A stretch of DNA of 41,244 bases, from positions 50,282 to 91,525 of the forward strand of contig JAMYWO010000127.1 in assembly GCA_024220525.1 (NCBI GenBank), in the 5' to 3' direction. Position 1 is the stretch's first letter. Every line of letters begins with the position of its first letter. Source of the stretch: Cochliopodium minus. Taxonomy: Eukaryota > Discosea > Himatismenida > Cochliopodiidae. Below the pieces are notes generated by a model. The model had not been told where the DNA came from. It did not search any database and saw only the letters and a list, made by a program, of their open reading frames with translations. The translations under genes were made by a program, and so were the position numbers. Shown in pieces: positions 31,566-41,244 of the stretch.

Positions 31566-32566
31566 GAAGCTCGACAAATTGTAATCTACTTCCATTATCT
31601 AACAAATATTCCAATTTCACCAGTGTTTGAATACAACTTTTATTAAACAAAATCATTTTACTTGAAAAAATTGTTTAATCATAAATTCTCCATTTCTGCT
31701 GGATTCCTTTGCAGGAAACAAAATTGAAAAAAATATTAATTTGTTTTGCAACAAAAAGCTGCATTTTTCCAATCCCATTCAGTTAAGAAAGGGTGGGTAT
31801 TTTTTTTTGTTCCGAAGAACGGTTTAGAATAGTAAGAATTTGTTTATTTCTCGAAATCAGAAGCCCAAGACAGTAAGATCCAGCTCCAGACAAATAAAGG
31901 TGATCAAGATTCCTCCTGACAGATTTTTTTTTGGTAAATTTATTCTCTTCATAAGTCCAGTAAATAGATCCAGTTCATAGTAGCTAAAAGAGTATTCCTT
32001 CAACAACGTATAGAAATGTCCATGATCAAAAGATAATGAGTCCATTCTTGAGAATTATATCTGAATTTAAGAATTAATTTTCCTTCGTACCATTATATTT
32101 TTGAGAAAATATATCAGAATCAGAAATTATTTTTTCTCAGGTATTTCTCATCAAGTTCCAGCATCATTCCTGCTTCACATCCTCTGTTGCTTGGTTGTTC
32201 TAAAAGCTTGTCTGAAGGAAAAAAGAAAACCTTAGAGGCCTTTTACCATGCCGAATATGAAGACAATTGGAATGATTAATGCTTTTCCTCTTTGAGTATC
32301 TCAAGCACAAGAGATGGAAAAAAATAGGTCAGTCAATAAACTTTTTATTGAAATCGATTTTTTTTTTATTTTTTTTGCCTTAATATCTATTTTTTATTTA
32401 TAGGTTCTTTTATTTTCCAGAATCGTTCAAAAATCAACTTTTCACTTTTCTTGTTTGCCACTGCATCTATTCTAAACAACACAAACAACTCAAAATAATA
32501 AAGCCTCTCATAAATTCCATTGTTCACTACGCATCTACTTTTTATTTGTTTGTTTAGTTTTCCAAA
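31486..32566 (-). pseudogene. Unrecognised minus-strand gene remnants or unresolved gene
   Basis: Between the RCC1-like gene and the F-box/SPRY array, base composition rises towards that of coding DNA. Four minus-strand frames look protein-like: 32387-32566 (YYFELFVLFRIDAVANKKSE), 32120-32239 (LEQPSNRGCEAGMMLELDEK), 31857-32045 (MDSLSFDHGHFYTLLKEYSF, then YYELDLFTGLMKRINL) and 31486-31656 (MILFNKSCIQTLVKLEYLL and on to DLNLTN). Each ends in a stop without an obvious donor, and I could not chain them in phase. The last overlaps the final RCC1 exon in antisense. Either a decayed gene or a gene whose introns I misread; no family is recognised. Confidence 0.35.
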
Positions 32567-32646
32567 TTAAATTTTTTTTTTTTTTGATTTTAAAAATATT
32601 TATTCATTCAGTGAAAATTAAATAAAAAATAAAAAATAAAAAAAAA

Positions 32647-34796
32647 ATGAATTGTGAAGATAATCAATCCAATAAGAAAAGGAAGATAAACATAGATCTC
32701 AATAAAGAAATGATTCAAAAGATTAATAATAACAAGGAAAATTTTAAGAATGTAGTTGGGCAAATAGAGATTCTCCCGAAGAATGTGTTGAGCGAAATAT
32801 TTCAGAATTTGGATTTCAAACAAGTGATCATTTGCTCCCAAGTTTGCAAGGCAAGAAATAAAAAAATCTACCGAATTTTATAAGAAGAATTCTTAAAGGG
32901 AAAAAAATTAAGATAAAATTTATATTAACATATGTACTTTATATTCATCAATAGTAATGAATCTTTCCAAATTGATAGGCGAATTGAATTAAAATTATCT
33001 ATTATATTTTCACTCAAATAAAATCAAATAGATATTTTTAAAGAACTATATTTGGATTCAAATTCAATTCATTATCCTCCCAACAAAAAACCCTAAATAT
33101 ATTTTTTTTTTTTCTTTAATTTTTTTATATAAAAAGAAATGGAACAGTTCATCAAAATCAGGAAACATTTGGAAAAAATTGTTAATAAAAATTTTTGGAA
33201 CTTTAAACATTAAAAACCCTCAAAACGATTTTTATGAGGATTTCAAGTTCATGCATCTCAACTGGTGGAACAATCCCATTTCGAACCGACTTCAAATAAA
33301 AAACTATTTTACACTAAAGCACAATACAGAGTCCAGCAGTTCCGAGGATGCACACGTTTCTATAAGAAGGTAAATAAAAAAATATTTTATTTTTAAAATT
33401 GATTGATTTTTTTTGTTGTAAATTTATTAAAAATTTAATACATTTTTTTTAATTAATTTTTTTAAATTTATTTTTTTATTTTAAAAATTTTAATCTTGTT
33501 AAATAATTTTTAATTTTTTTTGTTAATTTTTTTTTGATTAATTTTTTAACATTTATTTCTTCTCTTTTTATTTTTGTTTGGTTTTTTAAAAAGAAATGCT
33601 GCTTTCACAAAAGAAAATAATGAAGGACTTCATTATTTTGAAACATATATAGAAACGTATTCTGAGGGAATTCCCTATATTTTCATTGGAGTTTCTCTGG
33701 ACTACATTGACCCAGAAAATACCCTGTCTAATGTTAGTGACACCAACAATCCCGATTATTGTTGGATCTACAATTCTGATGGTAAAAAAAATTTATTTAA
33801 AAAATAAAAATATGAAAAATAAAATAAAAATTATTTATTTACAAAAATTATTATTAACAAATATAAAAATAACAAAATCAAAAAATCAAAAAATTAAGAA
33901 TTACATTTATAATAATAAATAATTTTTTAATAGGTGCTCTGATTTTTACTTCAACAAAACTTTTTGTCGAGCAAACTGTGTGTAATATATTTTCGTAAAT
34001 TGTAAAACAAATTCTAATTTATTTAATAGTTTCTAGAGAAAGAAGAGGTTTTTCGGAGAAATACAAAAGTGGAGATACCGTTGGAGGTAAAATAATTTTA
34101 TTGATTAATTATTTTTTTAATTATTCATTTTATCTTTAATTTTTTTAATTTTTTAACTATTTTTATTTAGTTGGAGTTTATTTTCATGACAAAGAAGTTT
34201 CTGTTGGGTTTTACAAGAACCAAAAGTTTTTGGGAGTAGGTTATAAACTAAACTACAAAAAACTTTATCCTGCTTTTTCTCTTCCTGGTAAAATGTTCAA
34301 AATATTTTTTTTTTATTTTTATTTTTAAATTTTTATTTTATTTTATTATTTTTTTAATTTTGAATATTATCAAATTTTTATTTTTATTTTTAAATTTTTA
34401 TTTTATTTCATTTTTATTTTTAATTTTATTTTTTATTCTTTATTTTTTTTTTTAAAAATTTTTTTCTTTTTTGTATTTTATTTTTTGTTTATTTGATTTT
34501 AAAATTATCAAATTTTATTTTTATTTATTTTAAATTTTTATTTTTATTACTTATATTTTTTTTTTATTTATTTTATGTTCAAATTTTTATCATTATTTAT
34601 TTTAAAATTTTTTAATTTTATATTATCAAATTTTTATTTTTATTATTTTAAATTCTTTTAAAAAGGATATGGAACAACCATTCGTGTTAATTTTGATGCA
34701 AAACAACCAAAGAATCTGCTGAATGACATGATGAACACCCCAAAATGGACTCAACAAGAGTTACCTAAAACAGAAAAATTTCAATATTATAAATAA
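32647..34796 (+). CDS. F-box/SPRY protein, copy A, 325 aa
   Basis: Seven exons (32647-32850, 33137-33369, 33594-33781, 33934-33981, 34030-34086, 34171-34287, 34666-34796) give 326 codons. A lysine/asparagine-rich 40-residue extension unique to this copy precedes the F-box (IEILPKNVLSEIFQNLDFKQ, ending ICSQVCK). The SPRY domain spans about 150-310: GLHYFETYIETYSEGIPYIF, DYCWIYNSDGALIF, SGDTVGVGVYFHDKEVSVGF, YKNQKFLGVGYKLNYKKLYP and GYGTTIRVNF. F-box/SPRY proteins act as ubiquitin-ligase adaptors, with SPRY as the substrate reader. Intron 1 has a GC donor (AAG|GCAAGA). The intron 34288-34665 is pure T/A micro-repeat. First of four tandem copies. Confidence 0.9.
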
Positions 34797-34896
34797 AAAT
34801 GAAAATAAAAATTTGGAAAAATAATAAAAAAAAAATTAAATAAAAAAAAATAAAAAATAAAAAAAATAAAAAAAAAAATTTGGAATACATACATTC

Positions 34897-36506
34897 ATGG
34901 AGATAGATATTCTTCCAAAAAATGTATTGAGCGAAATATTCCAGAATTTGGATTTCAAACAAATTATCATTTGCTCCCAAGTTTGCAAAGTAAGAAAAAA
35001 TAACAAATAAAAGGAGAAAATTATTAAAAAATTTATTCATATTATTTGAAAGAGAAATAGAACACCATATCTTTGTTTCAAAAAATAAAGTATATTCGAT
35101 TAATATTTTTACCAAAGATTATAAATAATTTTAAAATATAATTTGGGGAAATCTATAATACCTTGTATTGCATCTATGCATTTCATAATCCGATAATAAT
35201 TGAAGCACTATAAATTTAAATTTTGTTTAATTTTAATTATTTTTTTTTTAATTTTTTAAGAAATGGAACAATTCCTCGAAATCAGGAAACATTTGGAAGA
35301 AAAAATTGTTAGAAATATTCTCAACTTTAAACACAGAACATCCTCAAAATGATTTTTATGAGGATTTCAAGTTCATGTATCAAAATGGGTGGGAAAACCC
35401 TGTCTCACGTCGTCTTAAAATCATAAATTTTTTTACTTTGCAACATGATACTGAATCTTATTCTAATTGTACACATGTTTCTGTAAGGAGGTAAAAAAAT
35501 AATAAAAAAAAAAAATCATCAGCTTCATTTTTCATTTTTTTATTATTTTATTTTTTATTTTTATTTTTATTCTTTATTTTATTTTAATTTTTTATTTTTT
35601 TTTTTTTAAAGAAAAATGGGGTACACCAAGAAATATAACGAAGGACTCCATTATTTTGAAACTTACATTCAAAAATTTGGTGGAAACATTGCCTTCATTT
35701 TCATTGGTGTTTGTCTTGAACATGTTAATATAGAAAATCCCCTCTCTACTTTAAATCCCAAAACTATTGATCCTGATTATTGTTGGATTTACAATTCTGA
35801 TGGTAAATAAAAGAAAATTAAAATTAAAAAAATAAAATGAATAAAATAAATAAATAAAAATATTTAAAAATAAATAAAAATAAATGAAAAATAAAAATTG
35901 AAAATAAAGTGTTGTTAAAAATTTTTCTTTTATAGGTGCACTAGTTTACACTTCAGAAAAAAGTGACTATTTTTAGTATCAGAAAATTCTTCATTAAATT
36001 TAAATAATTTTAGTTTTGAGGGAAAGATGCGACTTTTCGGAGAAATACAAAAGTGGAGATACCATTGGAGGCAACAAAATTTTTATCATATTTTTTTTAT
36101 TTTTTATTTTTTAATTATTTCACTATTTTTATTTAGTTGGAGTTTATTTTCATGACAAAGAAGTTTCTGTTGGATTTTACAAAAACCAAAAGTTTTTGGG
36201 AGTAGGTTATAAACTAAATTACAAAAAACTTTATCCCGCTTTTTCTATTCCTGGTAAAATGTTCAAAATATTTTTTATTATTTTAAAAATTTTATCAATT
36301 TTTTTTGAAAATTTTTATTTTAAAAAATTTTATTTTTCAATATTGGTTTTTTAATTTTTTTTAAAAAAGGTTATGGAACAACTATTCGTGTTAATTTTAA
36401 TTCGAAACATCCAAAGAATTTGTTGAGTGACATGATGGGAGAACCAATCAAATCAGAAAAAGTTTTACCAATGACAGAGAATTTCCAATATTATAAACAT
36501 AATTGA
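34897..36506 (+). CDS. F-box/SPRY protein, copy B, 283 aa
   Basis: Exons 34897-34989, 35261-35490, 35612-35802, 35936-35962, 36014-36070, 36137-36253, 36370-36506 give 284 codons. The start MEIDILPKNVLSEIF lacks copy A's extension. The SPRY part has diverged from copy A in its middle (YIQKFGGNIAFIFIGVCLEH) but keeps GVYFHDKEVSVGFYKNQKF and GYGTTIRVNF. Intron 5 has a GC donor (GGAG|GCAACA); exon 4 is only 27 nt and its donor is the weak GTGACT. From 35153 to the stop region it is identical by eye to copy C, introns included. Role as for copy A: inferred SCF adaptor. Confidence 0.9.
35153..36493 (+). repeat. 1341-bp tandem-duplicate tract, first unit
   Basis: This stretch, from inside intron 1 of copy B to its stop region, is identical by eye to 36831-38171, offset 1678 bp, including all introns and homopolymer lengths I compared. 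Upstream of 35153 the two copies differ by many substitutions and indels. Confidence 0.88.
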
Positions 36507-36564
36507 AAAATAAAAATAATTAAAAAAATAATAAAAGAAAAAAAAATTTGGAATACATACATTC

Positions 36565-38172
36565 ATGGAGATAGATATTCTTCCAAAAAATGTATTGAGC
36601 GAAATATTCCACAATTTGGATTTCAAACAAATTATCATTTGCTCTCAAGTTTGCAAAGTAAGAAAAAATAACAAATAAAAAAAGGAGGAAAAATTAAATA
36701 AAAATATAATCATATATTTGAAGGGAAATAGAACCATATCAATCTTCGTTCCAAAAAATAAAGTATATTACGATCGATTAATATTTTTACCAAAGATAAT
36801 TAATAATTTTAAAATATAATTTGGGCAAAGCTATAATACCTTGTATTGCATCTATGCATTTCATAATCCGATAATAATTGAAGCACTATAAATTTAAATT
36901 TTGTTTAATTTTAATTATTTTTTTTTTAATTTTTTAAGAAATGGAACAATTCCTCGAAATCAGGAAACATTTGGAAGAAAAAATTGTTAGAAATATTCTC
37001 AACTTTAAACACAGAACATCCTCAAAATGATTTTTATGAGGATTTCAAGTTCATGTATCAAAATGGGTGGGAAAACCCTGTCTCACGTCGTCTTAAAATC
37101 ATAAATTTTTTTACTTTGCAACATGATACTGAATCTTATTCTAATTGTACACATGTTTCTGTAAGGAGGTAAAAAAATAATAAAAAAAAAAAATCATCAG
37201 CTTCATTTTTCATTTTTTTATTATTTTATTTTTTATTTTTATTTTTATTCTTTATTTTATTTTAATTTTTTATTTTTTTTTTTTTAAAGAAAAATGGGGT
37301 ACACCAAGAAATATAACGAAGGACTCCATTATTTTGAAACTTACATTCAAAAATTTGGTGGAAACATTGCCTTCATTTTCATTGGTGTTTGTCTTGAACA
37401 TGTTAATATAGAAAATCCCCTCTCTACTTTAAATCCCAAAACTATTGATCCTGATTATTGTTGGATTTACAATTCTGATGGTAAATAAAAGAAAATTAAA
37501 ATTAAAAAAATAAAATGAATAAAATAAATAAATAAAAATATTTAAAAATAAATAAAAATAAATGAAAAATAAAAATTGAAAATAAAGTGTTGTTAAAAAT
37601 TTTTCTTTTATAGGTGCACTAGTTTACACTTCAGAAAAAAGTGACTATTTTTAGTATCAGAAAATTCTTCATTAAATTTAAATAATTTTAGTTTTGAGGG
37701 AAAGATGCGACTTTTCGGAGAAATACAAAAGTGGAGATACCATTGGAGGCAACAAAATTTTTATCATATTTTTTTTATTTTTTATTTTTTAATTATTTCA
37801 CTATTTTTATTTAGTTGGAGTTTATTTTCATGACAAAGAAGTTTCTGTTGGATTTTACAAAAACCAAAAGTTTTTGGGAGTAGGTTATAAACTAAATTAC
37901 AAAAAACTTTATCCCGCTTTTTCTATTCCTGGTAAAATGTTCAAAATATTTTTTATTATTTTAAAAATTTTATCAATTTTTTTTGAAAATTTTTATTTTA
38001 AAAAATTTTATTTTTCAATATTGGTTTTTTAATTTTTTTTAAAAAAGGTTATGGAACAACTATTCGTGTTAATTTTAATTCGAAACATCCAAAGAATTTG
38101 TTGAGTGACATGATGGGAGAACCAATCAAATCAGAAAAAGTTTTACCAATGACAGAGAATTTCCAATATTAA
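36565..38172 (+). CDS. F-box/SPRY protein, copy C, 279 aa
   Basis: Exons 36565-36657, 36939-37168, 37290-37480, 37614-37640, 37692-37748, 37815-37931, 38048-38172 give 280 codons. Exons 2-6 and their introns equal copy B base for base; the F-box exon differs slightly (SEIFHNLDF against SEIFQNLDF) and the last codons differ, ending ENFQY. The GC donor of intron 5 and the GTGACT donor of intron 4 are shared with copy B. Only 58 bp separate copy B's stop from this ATG, so the promoter must be very short or lie within copy B's 3' end. Confidence 0.9.
36831..38171 (+). repeat. 1341-bp tandem-duplicate tract, second unit
   Basis: Counterpart of 35153-36493. The boundaries fall inside intron 1 and a few bases before the stop codon, not at gene borders. 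That points to recent gene conversion or an assembly artefact rather than a fresh whole-gene duplication. Confidence 0.88.
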
Positions 38173-38251
38173 AACAATATCACAAATAAAAAAATAATTA
38201 AAAAAAAACATTTAAAAAATTATAAAAAAAAAATTTGGAATACATACAATA

Positions 38252-39836
38252 ATGGAGATAGATATTCTTCCAAAAAATGTATTGAGCGAAATATTCCAGA
38301 ATTTGGATTTCAAACAAGTGATCATTTGCTCCCAAGTTTGCAAGGCAAGAAATAAAAAAATATATCGAATTTTTTTGAGATTATGAAAGGAAAAAATTAA
38401 GATAATTTTTATATTAACATATGTACTTTATATTCATCAATAGCAATGAATCTTTCTTCAATTAAATCATATTTTTTTAATACATTTTTTTCTATGAAGA
38501 AATGGAACAGTCCATCAAAATCAGGAAACATTTGGAAAAAATTGTTATTAAAAATTTTTGGAACTTTAAACATTAAAAACCCTCAAAACGATTTTTATGA
38601 GGATTTCAAGTTCATGTATCTCAACTGGTGGAAAAATCCCATTTCGAACCGACTTCAAATAAAAAACTATTTTACTCTAAAGCACAATACAGAGTCTAGC
38701 AATTCCGAGGATGCACACGTTTCTATAAGAAGGTAAATAAAAAATATTTTATTTTTAAAATTAATTTTTTGTTTTTAATACATTTTTTATGATTTCAAAT
38801 GTTTGAAATTTTTTTTAAAGTTAATTTTTTAAAACTTTAATCTTTTTTTAATTCTTTTTTTGTTGTACATTTTATTTTTAGAAGTTAATTTAAATTCTAA
38901 ATTTTTTTTTTTAGTTTTTTAATGTTTTATTTTGATTTTATTTTGTTTGGTTTTTTAAAAAGAAATGCTGCTTTCACAAAAAAAAATAATGAAGGACTTC
39001 ATTATTTTGAAACATATATAGAAGCGTATTCTGAGGGAATACCCTATATTTTCATTGGAGTTTCTCTGGAGCACATAGACCCAGAAAATACCCTATCTAA
39101 TGTTAGTGATACCAACAATCCCGATTATTGTTGGATCTACAATTCTGACGGTAAAAAAAAATTTATTTAAAAAATAAAAATGTGTAAAAAACATATAAAA
39201 CCTAAAAATTGTTTAAAAATGAAAATAACAAAAAAATTTAAAAATTAAAAATTAAATTTCAAATAATTAATTTTTTATTAGGTGCTCTAATTTTTATTTC
39301 AACAAAAATTTTTTTTGAAAAAACTGTGCGTAATCTTTTTTTTTTTTTGTAAATTGTTCAACAGATTCCAATTTATAATAGTTTCTAGAGAAAGATGCGA
39401 CTTTTCGGAGAAATACAAAAGTGGAGATACCATTGGAGGTTTTAATTTTTAATTTTTTAAATAATTCATTATTTTTATTTAGTTGGAGTTTATTTTCGTG
39501 AAAAAGAAGTTTCTGTTGGGTTTTACAAAAACCAAAAGTTTTTGGGAGTAGGTTATAAACTAAATTACAAAAAACTTTATCCTGCTTTTTCTCTTCCTGG
39601 TAAAATGTTCAAAATATTTTTTATTATTTTAAAAATTTTATCAGTTTTTTTTAAAAAATTTTATTTTTCAATGTTGGTTTTTTTTAAATTTTTAAAAATT
39701 CTTTTAAAAAGGTTATGGAACAACTATTCGTGTTAATTTTAATTCGAAACATCCAAAGAATTTGTTGAATGACTTAATGGGAGAACCAATCAAATCAGAA
39801 AAAGTTTTACCAATGACAGAGAATTTCCAATATTAA
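38252..39836 (+). CDS. F-box/SPRY protein, copy D, 286 aa (mosaic of A and B/C)
   Basis: Exons 38252-38344, 38500-38732, 38963-39150, 39282-39329, 39382-39438, 39483-39599, 39712-39836 give 287 codons. Exons 1-4 and intron 1 follow copy A (GC donor AAG|GCAAGA, STNIWKK-type second exon SGNIWKKLLLKIFGTLNIKN). From exon 5 on it follows B/C (RERCDFSEKYKSGDTIG; the tail LMGEPIKSEKVLPMTENFQY) and shares their last intron. The SPRY core is intact. Function as for the other copies. The last array member; the next gene is convergent. Confidence 0.9.
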
Positions 39837-39933
39837 AAATGCACATTGAAAAAAATAAAAAATGAGAAATATTTGAAAATAATAAAATTAAAAAATAAAA
39901 ATAAATAATTTTTTTTATTTTTCTTTTTGATTA

Positions 39934-41065
39934 TTAATTTTTGATTGAAACTTCTAGTTCAAATATTTGATTCTTTTTAGAAACAGCCCAAACTTTATCA
40001 TTAGAAACAGGAAAAATGAAGTTTATGGGAGTATTGAAAGAAATTTTCTCAACAAAAATGATTCCACTAGCATCATAGATAGATACATCTCCATCTAATG
40101 AAGATGAAAAGACCAAGTTGTTTTCTTGAAACGTTAATGAAGAAAGGTAAGAGATTTTGTTTTGGTGGGTGTTGAGTATTTTGAGGATCGATTTTTCTTT
40201 GATGGGAAATTCTTTTGCCAATATTTTTTCAATTGAGAAAACTCCAACAGAACTCAAAGAAGCAGTCCAAAGAAAATTTCTTAATAAAAAAAAATTCAAA
40301 AAAAAAATTTAATATTTAAATAAAAAAATAAATGAATTGAATGATTTTTTGTTTTTTTACCCAAAAATAATGAAATGATTAATGTCATGGTCATGTGCTT
40401 TGAAATTCAAGAACAACTCTTTTTTTTCAACATTAAAAATATAAATGTCATGAACACTGCTGACCCAAAGAAAGTTGTTGAGAGGATCAAACTGCAGACA
40501 GTTTATCTTTTGTTTCGTGTCAAACAAAATTTCTGCATCGAATTTACCCATTTTCTTGAATAAATCCTTCCATATCACTATTTTTCCGGAGTTGTCTCCT
40601 GAGATGAAGAAACGCTGTTTTTTGGATGGCAGAACGCAGAGGGAGGTGATTGCTTGTTTGTGGAAGTTGAGTGAGATGTCCACTTTTTCGTTGATGTGGT
40701 TTCTAACACTAATCAGTCCTATTTAAATAAATAAATCAAATTTATTATACAAAAATTCAAAAACAATTAAAAAAGAAATTTTTGAATAATAAATGAAAAT
40801 TAATGAAAAAACAAAAATAATCTAAAATAAAAAATAAAATGATCTAAAAATAAACAAAAAAAATAAAATAATAAAATTAAAAACAAAAATAACCATTTTC
40901 AAATCCAATTATGTTGAAATCTTCGTAAAGAGACAAGCAAGTGATGCTTTTCTTCTCCTTATGAGTAGAATAGATCTGAAAATCGTTTTTATGGACATAC
41001 AGTACACATTTCCTGGAGTTAAGAATGACATCTTCATCCCTCTTGAATATGTTCAAAATCTTTTT
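39934..41065 (-). CDS. WD40-like beta-propeller protein (N-terminus outside the window)
   Basis: Three exons (40894-41065, 40361-40718, 39934-40279) chain in phase for 292 codons to the stop. The first begins at an acceptor (TTAACAG), so upstream exons lie beyond the right edge. Weak WD40 repeats are visible: ITCLSLYEDFNIIGFENGLI, ITSLCVLPSKKQRFFISGDN followed by SGKIVIWKD, INCLQFDPLNNFLWVSSVHD then IYIFNV, and LVFSSSLDGDVSIYDAS. These are protein-interaction scaffolds; no fused domain is seen in this part, so no specific role can be given. Confidence 0.82.
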
Positions 41066-41166
41066 CTGTTAAAATAAATAAATTTAAAAAACAATAAATA
41101 ATATAAATAAGAAAGAACAAATAAAATAAAATAAAAATAATAAATAATTAATTAATTTCATCAAAA

Positions 41167-41244
41167 TATTAAAAAATAAAAAAATAAAAAAATAAAAAAA
41201 TAAAAAAATAAAAAAATAAAAAAATAAAAAAATAAAAAAATAAA
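41167..41244. repeat. Right-edge low-complexity (TAAAAAAA)n tract
   Basis: An almost perfect 8-bp repeat (T plus seven A) runs to the last base, the same motif as at the left edge. It lies in an intron or the 5' flank of the WD40-like gene. Confidence 0.9.

Noticed and set aside
35950-36013. Copies B and C broken by a stop after EKSDYF
   Set aside because: A GTGACT donor two bases after GAAAAA keeps the same phase-1 junction as copies A and D, so the stop lies inside the intron.
1-41244. tRNA, rRNA, CRISPR arrays, organellar genes, retroelements
   Set aside because: No cloverleaf with a GTTCGA-type T-loop, no spaced direct-repeat array, and no reverse-transcriptase, integrase or capsid-like frame was found on either strand.

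Overview
The window is nuclear DNA from an AT-rich, intron-rich eukaryotic microbe. GT-AG introns of roughly 45-150 nt interrupt every gene, stops are standard, and spacers are packed with A/T micro-repeats. The gene set is a soluble-type adenylyl/guanylyl cyclase, RhoGAP, F-box proteins, phospholipase B-like protein, SLC45-type carrier, and LRR, RCC1 and WD40 proteins. It fits a free-living amoeboid protist, but I cannot fix the lineage. There are no prokaryotic, organellar or viral features. The same 8-bp motif (TAAAAAAA)n occupies both edges, so this is probably a whole contig cut by low-complexity DNA.

Layout. 219-6060 (-): two-cyclase-domain/ATPase protein, both ends missing. 6280-8139 (+): LRR protein, 5' end missing at an N. 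8187-10038 (-): coiled-coil plus beta-propeller-like protein. 10208-14340 (-): two paralogous CDCA7-type 4CXXC zinc-finger genes bracketing a membrane-anchored JmjC oxygenase. 14712-16104 (-): PuuE-like polysaccharide deacetylase. 16528-19424 (-): RhoGAP. 19509-22875 (+): two F-box genes. 22905-23553 (+): Fcy1-type cytosine deaminase. 23949-26133 (-): SLC45-like carrier. 26244-28574 (+): phospholipase B-like hydrolase. 29806-31565 (+): RCC1-like protein. 31486-32566: gene-like fragments, mostly antisense. 32647-39836 (+): four tandem F-box/SPRY genes. 39934-41065 (-): WD40-like protein, N-terminus missing.

I rebuilt exon chains by hand and checked that the splice phases sum to whole codons for all genes complete in the window. 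This exposed exons of 7, 5 and 2 nt, GC-AG introns in the F-box/SPRY array, a 1341-bp identical tract shared by two array members, and two dispersed repeats: a 69-bp pair and a roughly 176-bp MITE-like pair, one copy with a perfect 7-bp target duplication.

Functional themes are ubiquitin-ligase adaptors (six F-box genes in 20 kb), signalling (cyclase, RhoGAP), chromatin-type zinc fingers and nucleobase/lysosomal metabolism. There is no sign of an operon or of a single pathway joining them.
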